64,000 nt of DNA from Paramecium octaurelia (GCA_905182995.1 CAJJDP010000026.1:519804-583803); one strand, 5' to 3'. Positions 1 to 14,563 are shown, numbered from the stretch's first letter. The notes: generated from the letters alone by a model not told the origin. Numbers and translations: made by a program.

Positions 1-1372
1 GCATACATTAGGATTTCCAAGGGGTTTCATTTAATCTGTCCTTAAAAAGAATTAGCAAAAAGCATTTAAATTAATTACTTAATCTAGATATCAATGCATT
101 TGATTTCTTAGTTTCCTTTTGCTAACTAGAATAAATGAACTTAGTATTTAATCCCTATCTGTTTTCCTCCAATTTTTCATTCAATTCATTAGACCATTCA
201 AATGATTCCGAAATCCAGATTGTTGATCAACCATTGAAAATAGTTTCTTTAAAGAACTATTTCAAAAAGAAACCCTACATATTGATCGATTAACTAGAAA
301 ACTACATCATTAGTTTTAATAATTACACAGTTTGTAAAAGTGATTTAAGTATTATCGAAGAATTCGATCTGATTTGTATAGTTAAAACAACCAACAAAGA
401 AATTAAAAAATGCACACTCATATAACAATACGATGAATCCTTAAATGAGACTTTAGTAGCCTGCCAATGTAATTATTTAGGAGAAGTTTTCTTATTGAAA
501 TCAGTCATAATGGATAATGCTATAGAATATATTGATACTCCAACAATTAAGTAAAAAGCAAAAAATTAAATTGGTCTTCTTACTGGTGATCCTCTATTCA
601 TTATTATTAATATCTATTGTTTTATTACTTTAATAGCATATTCCTATTACATTTATCAGGAATTAAAAATTCAGAAATAAGGCATAATCAAGCAGTAATG
701 CGAAATCAGCTCGTTTAGATAATCTATACATCTATACCCTGGAAATTTATAGATTTTTAAGAAAGAATTGAAGGTAATTGTATCTTAATATCTATTTAGT
801 ACTTGCATCAGATAACAGCTCTTTTTTATCATGAAGTCAATCATACTAAATTAAGTAAAGGTATATTAAGCACATTTTCTTTAATCAGCTTTGTATTCTT
901 GCTATTTTTGCTTGAGTTTTCAAATTTAGAAATTCAAAAGATTTGGATATATGTAATTTTTATGTTTATAAATTGCATTCTTTTTGAAATGGCTAGAGGA
1001 ATCTTGAAAATACTGAGGGTATTGTCTCGATTTGGAAAAATAATAAAAATTGTGTGTGCAATAGTCTAGGTGGTATTGCTCTTCTCTCCTTCAATTGAAT
1101 ACATAGTTGGTTTTAGGTAAAAAGATGTATAAATCAATTTTAGTTAGCAAATAGAATGGGATATAGTGACTATAATTATTGTCTTCTTAAGTTGTTTGAT
1201 AGTAATCTTTGTCATTTTAGAGCCAATAATTGCTTATATAAGAATATTTTTGTATAATTTGATACTGCCAAGTATAAAATCCAATTAACTAAATCCTTTG
1301 CATCACTTGCTATACTTCTTTATATTCCATGAAAACTTAGAAAGTGAATTATCCTAATATAAGTTGATTTGA
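1..1372 (+). CDS. C-terminal part of a GPS-like, multi-pass membrane surface protein (5' end outside window)
   Basis: The frame is already open at the window edge, so the start lies upstream. One intron of 26 nt (774-799, GTAATT...TTTAG) joins two frames. A short GPS-like cysteine motif (CQCNYLGEVFLLK) precedes several hydrophobic segments (FIIINIYCFITLIAYSYYIY; then FSLISFVFLLFLLEF and others), ending in the tail SIKSNQLNPLHHLLYFF. The same motif order and tail occur in the convergent neighbour, so the two are diverged paralogues. The likely role is a plasma-membrane receptor or surface protein; GPS-type motifs in other eukaryotes sit just before the first membrane helix in adhesion GPCRs and polycystin-1 relatives. 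Ligand and function are unknown. Confidence 0.7.
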
Positions 1373-1474
1373 TATTATTATATATATAATATTAATGTGA
1401 GAATTGTTTATATATAATAATTTAATATTTGTTAACGAGTACAAATATTATCATTTTATTCATTTAACTCTAAA

Positions 1475-4400
1475 TCAAAAAACAACATATTTGTCAAATA
1501 TTTAATCCAACTTATAATGTTGAATAAAGAAATAGACAAAATGGAATAGTGGATTCAGTTGTTGGCTTTTAATACTCTATATTATTAGTTTATAAATCTG
1601 TATTCTGACAAAAATAATCAATGGATCGTATATGAAATAGGTCAGAACTATTGTCCCTCCTATTATCACACATATCATATAATTAATGTAGGCTGAGTCC
1701 TAGGTGCTAAAATATTAATGATTTTTATAACTTACTTAATCATAAGTGTATAAATGAACAAAATGTAAGAAATAATTTGCAACAAAATCAAAATACAGAC
1801 TATAAGCATAGCAAGTTTCCCACCAAATCTATATATTGCCTAAAGCAACTTAAATATAAATCTCATTAATAGGATCACCGAAAAATTGATGAAGAATACC
1901 ATTTTTAATAGCAATTAATCTGAAAATGCAGTTAATAAGAAAATTGCCATTGGATTCAGAAAACTAAGTTCAGTGAAAAATTGTAGGAATCTATAACTCT
2001 TTTTTAAAAGTACATCATCGCAGTAGAATATCGAAAAAAATTGATGAATGTACTAAAATAGATGAAATAAATATACTTTATAATTCTCCTTTATAATAAA
2101 GACATCGCCTGGATAACATTTCAACTGATCTTTCCTTTCTAATTTACTTAAATCATCCGAACTCTCTATATTTTGATACTACTAGATTATTTGTTCAGCA
2201 GGTTTATTTTCCAAAGTGTACAGTTAATAATAAACTAAAATTGAAAAGCAAGTCAGTATGCTTTAGAATAAGATGAATGGTTATTCAAAAATTATTAAAG
2301 TTTTCTGATTTGTTTCTAAAGACTCTATTTAAATTCCAGAGTCGTTATTAGGTTTTGTCTAATTTAATGGAGTTTGAATCAAAAACACATTTCCAAATTG
2401 ATTGCAACTGCAAATAACCTTAACAGAGGAATTCTCTTCAGCATCTAGTCGATCACAAGCATTAAACAAATTGCTATTTGAATATTAAATACAAGAGGGT
2501 TCATAAATATCATTGTAATTATATTAATAAGCTTCCTCACAATATGATATTTCTTGTAATATGGCATTATATTTCTAAGTCAAATTATCCTAATTGACAT
2601 AATTTTACATAGTTCTATAATTTCTGAGAGTCAATATTAACAACTTATTTGAATCTATGTATAGGTGGGTATAGTTCAATTGTTATTGCATTTGGGTCTA
2701 ATAGTCAGTTGACAAATTATAGAAATTATAAGAGATACTTATTTAGGCTTTTTCAACAAAGGCCACGAAACTGTCAGTGAAATCAGATTCAATATTAGTT
2801 AGCTTATTGAAATCACTTTTTGATTATCTCACTAATTTCCATGATATCTATTATCCCTCAATATCTAGTTGGTTACCATTAACTTAGGCTTAACTATTGA
2901 TTTAATCAGAAATTATTTTGATTAATTGTAGAAGTTCTTCTCCAATATTCAAAAGCAGCAATTTTTCACTATTCATCTGTATGTTTGTTTTCGATAATAT
3001 GGAAAATGCATCGTCAATGAATAGTAATTAATTTTGCAATGAATCTATTATTAATTCTCTTTGCTAATAAAGGGACTCTTGCAAAACCAGAGTGTCTTCA
3101 TTTAATTCTTATTCTATTTCATATCTATTTTTAATTAATTGATCTACATCATTTTTCAATTTATTGAAATAAGTGTTTAGATACGTGTAGTTATATTAAA
3201 GTTCATTTGATACACTATTATTTGTAAAAATGAATTTCTAATTAACTTTATCATAACATCTATCACTCAAAGATTCTAGTAATACTCTTTAAGTTTTATT
3301 AGTAGAAATAGAGGAGCTTATATTTAAGTAATAATATGTATAAACTTTGATAAATTTAAAGGCTAATTGCTAATCTTCAAATTTATAGGAGGGAGACAAT
3401 TTTTTAATGTTGGATAAGATTTGGTTGGCAACTTATAAGCAAGCTGAATTTTAGTTATTATTGAGAAGCAATTCTAATGCTAATGCAATTTGATATCTGA
3501 AAGTGGAATTTTAATAGGAAAGATTTGTACAATTTAAGTCAACTTTATTCATTATTATTTATTGATCGTTATTTTCTATTGAACCATCTGCGTCCATAAT
3601 TTATAAAATGACATAAATTTTCGAGGAGGGTAGTATAATTTGGAATTTATTTGAACTCTAAAATGAGTATAATATTAACGAATTATCGGATTTCCTTTAT
3701 TTGTAATCGATATAATCTTGTTCATTGATTAAGACTCTTAGTTGATATTTGTATGGCGTGTCATTTGAAAATAGACAGTTGGCGATCACATTTACAACAC
3801 TTAAGGCTTTATTGCTGTTCGAATCAACCTAACTGATGCATTGAGGAGGCTAATTTAAATTTACTTTTAGATTATGCTATCCTGGCATGATATCATTAGT
3901 AAATTAGACCAAAAATTTAAGATTAATTTAATCCCCTTTTGTAAACTTTTGATAATAGTCGAACAACCTAAATTAATAGGAATAACAACTCGGTTGTAAT
4001 ATAACCAACACCTCATAATCATATATTATTGCAATACTATATTCTAGAATCAGTGGTTAATCTATTATGGGTATTACATAAGTGAAATTCAGGTTTTCGT
4101 AACTATTTATTGGTCGCATATTATAACCCTTGCTATAATTCATTTACAATTCCTTAAAGTTATCGTCTAAGAATACAATGATCTATTCAAAAGTTTAATT
4201 TGAACCATTTTTAGATGCAGTTACTTTCCATGATTAAACAGTATATGGTTAGACTTGATATTTCAATATTTTTTGTGTAAAATCCGTTTAGTTTACTTTA
4301 ATCTTTTGAGATTTAACATCTAAACAAAAATCTTTTGTAGATAAGTCAGTACAATTAACATTGACACTTAAATCAGGGTCTTGATTAGGTAAATAGTTAG

Positions 4401-7400
4401 TGTCTAAGTCTATGCATTCAATTGACATACTAAGATCCTTTTTATAATCTTACACTTGTTGGACTCCCTAGAACTTGCATAGGAATCCAGCAGGTAGAAT
4501 TTCAATTGTTGTTTACTATGAAGAAAAGTATTTTATTGATGAATCAGAGACATTCAGTTCAAATGTATAGAAAGCTCTTGGAGTTAATTTATAAGAGGGG
4601 ATTTTTATTTTAAACTCTATCTGATTTGAAACTGTTTGGTAATCAACTTCTGAAGGTGATCCAAATGTTTTTGCCTTCTCCTTTAAACTTATCTGATAAT
4701 TAGGATTTTCAATCAATTTTGTAGAGCAATTGATCTTTTGTATTGTAAAAACGATATTGATGACTGAAAATGAATAAAACTGTTTTTTGACATTAAAATT
4801 AACTGAAGGAGCAGCTCCTGAATGAGTTGAGATCTTAATGACTTATTAAGATTATTGACCAATAAAGTTGGAAAATACAACCGTAAGTGTAATGTTAGAT
4901 TGAATTGGCAATATTAAGGCATCTATGTTTAAATCTAGTAACTGAAGACTTGACTACTGTTGGATAAAATTTTCGAGATCTCCATTGCCTGAAGACCCTT
5001 AAACAGCATATGTCCATATAATATTTTTTAATCCTCTGAAACCATCATTTGATTTTGATTTTACACTTATAATATTACTATCACAAGGATTCAATTAAAT
5101 TTCAGGTACATTGAATTCTAAAATAGGAGTAACTGGATTTAATGGTACCTTTACATTAGTTAATACGAACACTGATAATTTACTATTGCAATCTAATTAT
5201 TATAAAGTATTTGGCAGAAATTCAATAGAATCTCCTACTATTATGGTTGGATTGTTGCCAAAATTAAGATATAGAATTTTGTTATCAACATCATCAATTT
5301 TACATTGAGGATTGAATCCAAATTTACTTAAAGTGGCATTGGATAAGATTTGATAGCACAAGTTTTTTTAAACTTAACTAGAAAAACTATTGGGATCCAA
5401 AGGGAAATCAAATTTTACAATGACAGATTTCAAATCATCTGATATTTGAATATTCAATACTGCGACATCACAAGCTAAAAATAGAACAACAATGTTTACT
5501 TGAACACCAGGGAGTGATATTATTACATATAGAATTATTAGGGGGATCACAAGTGTATTCTTTGGATATAATTCTATTGCCTGCACAAGTGTTGCAACCA
5601 AAGTGATCGCATGTTTAGCATAAAGAGTCACATAGTTGGCAATTCTCATTTATGAGATCGTCAAAGTAACCTGATGGACAAGAACACTTTGGTGAATCAA
5701 TACGATCACCTTTACATGATAAGCAGTTTGAGGCTGCTTGGATGCACGTGTTACATTAAATATCACATTCTAAGAAATGATTCGAATAGATTACTTAAAC
5801 ATTCCTATACCCCAGCTTCGAAATAACCGTCTTGACATACGCATAAGGATGTCATTCTGCCAGGTTTACAAGTTAAGCAATTTTCTGGTTTATTTATACA
5901 TGTACTACATTCATGATTACATGCTTGGAGATTAATAAATTTAAATTACGTTAGCAATACTTTTACGCATCTTCATAATAACCATCAACGCAATTGCAAC
6001 TAGGAGGGTTGAATCTTAAACTATCAAAACATGTTAAGCAATTGGTGGAGGTATTTACACAGGTTTTACACCTCTGATTGCATTGTTAGCATTGCAATTG
6101 AATACCATCATCGAAGTAGCCAGCCTTACAATCACAATTCTATGACAATGTGTATCTATTGCTGCCAGTTACTAGTTTACAACTAAGACAATGATCACTT
6201 TGATTTAGACAAGAAGCACATTTGATATGACATTCTAAATGAGGAGCAATTATTACTTTAGCAAATCTTATTTTCATCAGAATAAAAGCCTGTTATGCAT
6301 GGACATCTATAGATAACTGACTAATCGATTCTCTTTTAATTGATATCGCAACTAGTACAATGATTCTCTGATCCACTACAAGTAAGACATTCATTTGAAC
6401 ATTCTAATCATAATCTATTTTATTACTCTAACAAACTAAAGTTCCATTATCATAATAACCAGTTTGACAGATACATTAGTTACTAACAAGTGTTCGAATG
6501 TGTTCACTTTGATAGCACGAATAGCATTTGTAAGCTGTCACTTAACATGTTTTACAAACATCATGACATTTTTAACACATTGATATTCCAATATCATAAT
6601 ATCCATCCTAGCAAATGCATTAATTATTATTTAAAATTCTGTAGTATAGGAGTGTTTCACATGTTAGACAATTATTAGAAGAAGTAGTGCAAGTTTAGCA
6701 TGATACATGGCATACTAAAATGAATAAGAAATCAAAATACTTTGGCATTAACTAAGATTTGCCTCGTAATAGCCATCTTGACAAGGACACTTAAAATTTT
6801 GATCATCGAAATATCTAGTACTTAAATCACATTACGTACATTTAAGCTAAGCGCTACATTCCTTGCATGTGAAATTGCAAACTATGATAGATAATAATGT
6901 AAAATATACCTTCACACAGTTTAGTAGTAGCATTGTAAAAATAGCCAGATTGACACACACATTAATTTTATTATTTATTGTAATGAAGTGCTTCAAAGCA
7001 GGAGGTACAATTTGTTGCGTATAGATCACATGTTCTACAAGAACTATCACATTTTTCACAGGATAGTGTTATTTAATTTTCAAAATATCCATCAAAACAT
7101 GCACAACCATTTCCTGGTTTAATAACTCTAAAATCTGGTTCAGAACATGTTAAACATTAAGTAGCTTGATAGACACATGTTAAACATGACTTATGACAAA
7201 AATAGCATTATTGGTCAACGCTGGATTCATATGTACCATCTATACAGATGCATTAATTATTCACAAACAGTCTTATGGATTCACATGATGTGCAATATGA
7301 AGTAGAATTGGAACAAGTTTTACATTAAGTGTCACAATTCTAACAAATACCATTGATTTCAACTGTGCCACTTTGACAAACACAAGTTTTTGTTGTCGTA

Positions 7401-10400
7401 TTTAAAATCCTCTTTTTGGTAGTATCACATGAAATGCAATTAGTGGATGAAGTTTAACAATTTAAGCAATTAGAATCACATTGACTGCATTTTTATGCCC
7501 CAATATCATAATATCCTAAATCACAAACACAACTCGTTCCGTCTAAGTGTCTTGTAGAAGGACATAGTAAACATTGATATGAATAAGTTTGACAAGTTAA
7601 ACATTCATTCTAGCATTTCTTACAATAGCTTGATGATCCATCATCATAGTATCCCGATAAACAATTGCATGTTTTATTATAAAATACTCTATACGTAGTA
7701 GTAACAGATAGACATGAATTGCAGGAGTTAGATCCAGCTCCATTACAGGACAAACAAGTATAATGACATTATTTACAAATTTCAACTCCATCATCATAAT
7801 ATCCTTGCTAACAATTACACGTTAACAAAATTGGATCTAAAACCCTTTACGAAATGCCGGAGCATAATTCACAATTGGTTGCTAAGCCAGTGCATTTTAA
7901 ACAAGTGTAATGACATTCTATTTTTGATTAATTAAATACATTAGCATAATTAATTGGATCCATCATCATAATAACCATTTGGACAATTACATAGCATCAA
8001 TAAAGAATTATATTCTCTTAGACTAGAAGGGGGACAACTTAGACAATACTCCACTCTTTAAGAACAGGTTTCACATCTATAACTGCATTCTATGAGAGGT
8101 CATTAATCAATCTATACATTTGCATGAAGAAGAACCGTAATCAAAAAAGTTAGGCTTACATAAACAAGCAGTTCCACTCTGAATTCTATTTTCAGTATCT
8201 GAACATGTCATGCAATTTAAGGATGAAAATCCATCGCAGGTCAAACAGGAATAATGACATTTAGAACAAGATGTTTGAGTAGAGAATTAGAATGTACTAA
8301 TCTAAAGTCCTTATAGTTTTGTCTTACAAAGACATGTACTCGTCGTATCCAAATATCTATCTGAAGGGCAGGAAGTACAAGTAGTAGATGCTTGATAGCA
8401 ATCCAAACAAAATTTACTACAAACTAAAAATAATGAGAGAATAAACTTTGGCATTCTGCATTTCCAATATCATAATAATGACTTTTACATTCACATTCTC
8501 CTTTACTATTTAATTGTCTTAATTGTAGATCATTGCATTGTGTACATTGTGTTGATTTAAATCCTGAACATGAATAACAAGTATAATGACAAACTAATCG
8601 AATATTGTAAATGTTTACCCTGGCAAGTTGGATTTACTGGAATGTCAATTAAATTAGATGGACATGAACAAGAACTATTCGCTCCTAGTTCTCTAAACGA
8701 AAATTCTGGACAACTTGTGCATTGGCTGGTATCAAGTTAAGTACAATTAGCACAGCGATATGAACAATCTTTTATTTTAACTTATATTATTACTCTCACA
8801 AAATGCTTGCTGACCATTATAATCTGATGTACCACTCTTGCATATACACTTATTTCCCATCATAATCCGATTCATTTCAGCTGAACAAGTAATGCAATTG
8901 TCTGAATTCTTATCATAACAATTTTTGCAAGTAAAATGGCATTCTCATAATGATTCAAATATTACTTTAGCATTAAAGTTACCCCACTTCATAATATCCA
9001 GTTGGACATTCACATTTTGAAAATACAAATACTCTATAATCCAAATTGCAAGTCAGACAATTAGATTAATCATATCCATTACAAGTCTGGCATGAATAAT
9101 GACATTAACCACAAAGTAAACTTTAGCCATCATCAAAAGTATGAGAATCTGAACATAAACACTTAAAAGTAGATCCTGTTCCATCAGCTACTCTTGTTGC
9201 AGGACATTGGATGCATTGATCAATGGCAGAATTGTTATTACAATTAAAACAAGAATAATGACATCCTATTTTCTAAGATAAATCATACTTTTGCAATCTC
9301 TATTATTTACTCCATCTTCAAAATAATTATCTTTGCACACACACTCCTTTGTCGATGTTAAATATCTGTTTGATGATGCAAGACACATTGTGCAACCAGT
9401 AGGCTAATCATTTAAACAACCACCGCAAGTATAATAGCATTCTATGATATATCAAAAGTATTACAGAAACAAATATCTTAAACTCCATTTAAATCTCCGT
9501 ATGTGTTCATACAATCACATGATTATGTGTTTGTCAACATCCTATTTTGACCTGCAATACAAAGAGTGCAGTATTAATTGGGAGTAGCGTCTTTTGGTTT
9601 AGAACATTTTTCACATCTAGGATGACAAGCTATCTCTATTAAACTGATATAAGAACCTAAACAAAGCAAGGCTCCACCTTATAAGGTTTCCACATATCCT
9701 CTTTTGCATATACATTATCCTTGGAACAAATATCTATTCTTGAGACTATCACATTCAGTACAATCATTCTTTGTTGGATTATCACAATTATAGCAAGTTT
9801 CGTGACATTCTATATCAATTATAAATTTATTACTTTAACACTTCATATCATCCAAATAAGTTTCGTAATATCCTTATAAACATGGACAAGTAGTGCCAAC
9901 CAGACCTCTATTCCTTGCTGGGTCACATGACGTGCATTCAAAAAAATCAAGAGTACAAGTCTTACAAAATCCTTCTGTGCATAAAACACAAGATCCAAAT
10001 CTTTCAGCATAATTTTATGCTTATGCACAAAGACACTTACCATTTACTGTAACTCTTTTAAGATTTAAGTAATCACAAGTTGTACAATAGAATGGATCAG
10101 TTATCAAACAAGTATTGCATCTTCCATCACATCCATCAAAAGGTGTACATATCTTTTGATCATTCAAGTAATATCCCGATTAACATGTCTTGCATTCTGT
10201 TCCTGAGTTGCATAAAAAACAAGTCTCTAATCCAGGCATTGAGGAACACACTATTATTCGAACTTTAATGAATTACATTGGCATAGCGGACCGTTTTGAA
10301 AGTAACCAAAATCACACTGTAAACAGTTAAATCCAGTAGGAGAATTATTTGAATTATAAAGAATTCTATGATAATAATATATTCCATACACAGATGCTGC

Positions 10401-11340
10401 ACAATTTGGATCTCCAAAACATTTTCCGCTTATTAATTAATAACCTGTGTCACACAAACTACATATTTTATTCGCACACAATATGCAATATGCAACACAA
10501 ACTAATTATATTGATAATTATTTTACATTAACAAGTAGCAATACCATTTGGGAATACCATTTCATATCCAACCGAGCACCAATTCGTCACATAGGTTGAA
10601 GTCAAAGGTATATACGTACAAATCATATCTTCAGTTTTACATTCTGATTTTTAATAATAGTATTACTGTAACTGCATTTAGTATCACTCAGATCACTTTT
10701 TGTATATCCATCCAAACATTCTGAGCAATATAATGTTGTGACATCACAACGTTTACAATTTAAAGGGCATTCTAATTAAAAATTAAAACTTTTAATACAT
10801 TTAACAACTGGAGGAGATATACTTATAACCATTATACCTGCTTATATATAATCACAAGGAGTCTTTGTTAAATATCCGAAGCAATATTCACATTTTATCG
10901 TTGAACCATATTTTTAAGCTAAAATACAATACGCATTATAGGTTACTAAAAAATAATTGATTCTAATTTACATTCACATGTGTAGACTACTTCGCCATTT
11001 TAATTGTATTGGTAGGTTGTTGAATAAGGGGAAATACATCGAAGAATATAAATATTAGTAGTAGAGGGCATTAAATTAAAAGCTTAAAACCTAGGATGGC
11101 AAAGCACTTCTTAAAAATTGAATATTTTTACAGTTACTTCAGTAACTCCTTAGCAAATAGGCAAATACCCTACTTTATAAAATAAGCCTTACCAACACAT
11201 GTATGAGGAAATAAATCTGGTTAATAAAAGTGATATTCAGGGCAACTAAAATAGGTGTTTGCTTTAGTAAAATTTCCTCCAAAACTACGAAAACAAATGC
11301 AACTTGGAATTAGTAAAACAAAAGGTATGAAAAGCATCAT
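1475..11340 (-). CDS. Giant cysteine-rich surface protein with furin-like repeats, GPS-like motif and C-terminal membrane segments
   Basis: Encodes roughly 3,000 residues with many introns of about 25 nt. It starts MMLFIPFVLLIPSC, a plausible signal peptide. The N-terminal half (about 10.8-5.6 kb) is a long array of repeats of about 45 residues of the growth-factor-receptor/furin-like kind, e.g. GYFDDG followed by spaced Cys pairs (CQQCNQRCKTC). A low-cysteine region (5.4-2.5 kb) follows, in the place a REJ-like domain would occupy. The GPS-like motif CSCNQFGNVFLIQ lies near 2.4 kb, followed by about five hydrophobic helices and the tail SIKSQQLNPLFHFVYFF. Inferred to be a large surface receptor-like protein. 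Exon borders inside the repeat array were not all fixed. The convergent partner upstream is a paralogue, ending about 100 bp away. Confidence 0.75.
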
Positions 11341-11944
11341 TGAAAATAATATTAATAAGAGATTAAAATCAAAAAAATTTACGTTTTTAAATTGAATATG
11401 TCTTTATTCGCTCTTTACCAAATCAACATTGAAAATAAATGATATATTCCACTTAAACGAGACACAACCATTCTAGTTTCGTCAACTTTTTAAAATATGT
11501 TCATTCTTACTCAACCTAGATTTTAATCGATACTTGAGTCAAAAGAATCATTAGTCATTATATTTTCTTACAAGTGAGTATTTATTTATTTTCTATCCAT
11601 GGATTTAGATAAGAATTTTAAGTAACTACGTTTTCATAAAGAGACAAATAAATTTATATTATTCCTGATAAAATACTTATATTATTTTAATTTAATAAAT
11701 AATTTAATTGAGTTATCTCCTTTATTAAGTTAATTTTAGAATTATGATAAAATACTATTTTTAATAAACTAAAACTAAACAAAAAAATAAAATTAAATTA
11801 AGAATAGAAGTTTTCTTTTTCAATTAATTTTTATACATTATATATATACATGTTATGAATTTGTCTTTAATCTACAACTTAAAATTGCTAATTTTCTATA
11901 TTATTTCTAATGATCATTAGGAAATCTATATAAACTATGGAAAT
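11341..11944. other. Divergent intergenic region, AT-rich, no gene seen
   Basis: About 600 bp of very AT-rich sequence separates two divergently transcribed genes. It holds poly-A and poly-T tracts and frequent TGA codons in all frames. It presumably carries both promoters, but no recognisable element stands out. Confidence 0.6.
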
Positions 11945-12688
11945 ATGAAGAAGTTTGTTTTCAGTAGATATTAAGTTGTAAATATGAGTAAAATAACGAT
12001 TTTGAATGACAAGATGACATATGTTCAGAAACAAAATTTATATGTTTATATGAATTTTAATCAAATTATTCGTTCAAGATCAAAGTCACCTGTCCGTCAA
12101 ATTCCAAGAACCTGTCATGTATCATATTTCAAAGTTAAAGAATAAAGGCGAAGTCATCTAAAAAAGGAATATTTCTCTCAATTAGAAGCAGCTTTTCATA
12201 AAATAAGATAGCAATTACTATAATTCGCATTTACTCAAATTCATCAAAAACTTTAAATTGACTCAGAGAAAATGAAGATTATTTAAGAACATAATAATTT
12301 GAAAATCTTAATGAAAACATTCTCAAAATGGAGTAGATAATATAAATCTAACAAAATGAGTTAGTCGTTAATTTCTTCCCCTACTTTTAGCAACAATTTC
12401 AAATCTTCAAAATATTCTGTTAGTGAATTTAAGATATCTTCTACTGCAAAAAAATAGCCAACCTTAACAACAAAAAAAGTATGGAATGCTTTAGTGAAAA
12501 TTCATAGAAATAATTAAAGACTTATATTTACTTTGTATAAAATATTTTAGATCCAAAAAGTAACTAAGAAAAGCATTTTGTATAAATGGTATAAGAGAAC
12601 TTACAAAAGATTATTATTAAATCAAAAATTATACAAAATGGTGTCAATATTGAATAAATAAATTGCAAAATATCTGAAAGCTATTTGA
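11945..12688 (+). CDS. Basic protein with Sfi1-like Trp repeats (putative centrin binder)
   Basis: Single exon of 247 codons read with Gln at TAA/TAG. The protein is strongly basic. It contains segments resembling the Sfi1 centrin-binding repeat, in which a Leu/Phe-rich helix is followed by Trp and basic residues: LMKTFSKWSRQYKS and SILYKWYKRTYKRLL. Ciliates use Sfi1-like proteins with centrins in the cortical infraciliary lattice, so a cytoskeletal role is plausible; this is inference from two or three repeats. A second Met 13 codons downstream could be the true start. No other domain is visible. Confidence 0.6.
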
Positions 12689-12836
12689 TATAAGCATTAT
12701 ATGTAAAAACTAAATTTCAAATAGAAGATATTTATTAACTCTTAAACTTAAATTCTTAAAATATTTTTCATAAAGATTATAATTAAAATTATCAATTATA
12801 ATAACCATCTTTAGATTTATACAACATATCTAATAA

Positions 12837-13749
12837 TCAAATTTCAACTTATTTTTTTGATTTTATTGGATCAGATGGTATGTCATATGCATAGCAATAA
12901 AGATTTTCGTCAGTTTTTGTTTCACATTGCAAATTCTATTCATTAAATTAACAAAATGGCCTATTTTAGCAGAACTATTTCCCTTTCAAATCAGAACATC
13001 TAAGTTTTTACCATTTTTAAATACAATATATTCCTGCAAACATCATTTTGCCAAGTGCATTGATTTGTATCTGAACAAGATTATTATGTTGTGAAATATG
13101 AACATTAAGTGCATTCCCCATAATATTAGAAACATCTTCTCCCATTCACAAAATTTTAACATTCGGAAAATAAATTAAATTTGCAATCTTTTGCTCTGCA
13201 TTCGTATTCATCAAACAAATCGCCTAAATAAAAATATTGTCTTTCCATACGTGATGATTTTCCATTAATAACTAATTAGCATCTAATACAATATCAGAAG
13301 TATTACTTCTCTTTCATTCTCGATATTCTGCATTACATAAAATCATTGATCTCACTACATTGTGATATTTAATAGCATTTATTATGTTTCCATGTGCATC
13401 CTATACCATTATTATTAAATTTAATGCACTCCTGAAAAGAAGTAATACTGTAACAACTCTATATCTCTTCCTCACTTTTATTAAATAAGTTTATAACTTA
13501 CATTAGCTTTTTCTAGTCACAATTTTAATTCCAACCACACTCATTATATTGCCCATAATTCTAGTTTTAGTTTAAATTTGTATTCAATGATTAGCACTAA
13601 TTCGTTTTTTAATCCCATTTACATTTTGCCACGTGGAATTCTACAGATTCACATGAAATTTTATCTAATAAGTCTTCACATGTTAATTATTTCAATGAGC
13701 AAGCAAAAGTAAATGAAATAATTATTGAAATCAAAACAAACTAATACAT
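12837..13749 (-). CDS. Small secreted cysteine-rich protein, Paramecium surface antigen-like
   Basis: Three exons (introns of 25 and 24 nt) give 287 residues. The start MYQFVLISIIISFTFAC is a clear signal peptide. The mature part has many cysteines in the pattern CxW(5-7)C (CKWDQKTNQC, CTWKHNKC, CTWQNDVC), typical of the repeat domain of Paramecium immobilisation/surface antigens. It is far shorter than a true immobilisation antigen and lacks an obvious hydrophobic GPI-attachment tail, so it may be released or may bind another coat component. The end is convergent with the Sfi1-like gene. Confidence 0.7.
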
Positions 13750-14157
13750 AATATTTCTTATATTGCAATCTAAAACATAAATTTATTCAATAAACGAATC
13801 ATTATTGATTCTAATATTCCATATTGATACTACTTTACTCATGATAATAAAATTCCAAAGAATTTTTAATATTTAATTTTGTTTTTAATTTCTTGAAAAC
13901 AAAGGAAATCTCTTAGGCTGATAAGTATATGAGTATATTAGAAGAAACAGATCAAAATTAATTAAATCTACAGTAGCGATTATCTAATACTATAATCTCC
14001 ATTATTATTTTGTATGACTTAGATTTATTTGCAATCTATGATGTAAAATTAACACAAATAATAAATATTACTTCATATTTTCTTTGATCCTTTGACTTTT
14101 TTTATTTAATCCTATTAAAAATCCTCTGAAGAACTACCCTAAGAATTCTCTACAACG
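13750..14157. other. Intergenic, no gene seen
   Basis: About 400 bp of AT-rich sequence upstream of the surface-antigen-like gene and downstream of the Eaf6 gene. Both strands are broken by TGA in every frame, and no splice-joined coding stretch was found. Confidence 0.5.
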
Positions 14158-14563
14158 TCACTAGCATAATTCTTAATAGTACTCCTTTTTATATCCATAA
14201 TGCTTCTTTTTCTTCATTCTTCTTGGCCTAAATTATGGGCTTTTTGGACTTTTTGGCTCCTCTGCCACAGTTTCTGTAATTTAATACTCACTTTAATATA
14301 AATTTTACAAATGGAGATGTTTTGCTGCTTTAAGAGAAAATACGATCATTCGCATTGGCTTTAGACTTTCTTTGAACATTCCCATTGAGTTTTCCACTTT
14401 TTATCGTCGTATAACCTTCCCATCCTTTTATTACATTTCCTGTGGCAGCTGTTTCTTCCAAATATTTGGTTTCCAAATCAAAAATCTGCTTTTCTAAAAT
14501 CTTGAGTTCATTTTCAAGGCTTTGCCTTTTATCTGTTAAATCTTAAAATTTCTTTTCACTCAT
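14158..14563 (-). CDS. EAF6: Chromatin modification protein Eaf6/MEAF6 (NuA4-type acetyltransferase subunit)
   Basis: The N-terminal 90 residues match the Eaf6 family closely: a short coiled coil (ENELKILEKQIFDLETKYLE) leads into the hallmark TGNVIKGWEGY and ends with RIFSQSSKTSPF. Eaf6 is a small scaffold subunit of NuA4/Tip60 and MOZ/HBO1 histone acetyltransferase complexes in the nucleus. A 22-nt intron after SSKTSPF gives a basic tail (PRRMKKKKHYGYKK) and makes 127 residues. The 3' splice site ends GAG rather than TAG, so the tail is less certain than the core. The start is the only in-frame Met before the coiled coil. Confidence 0.85.
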
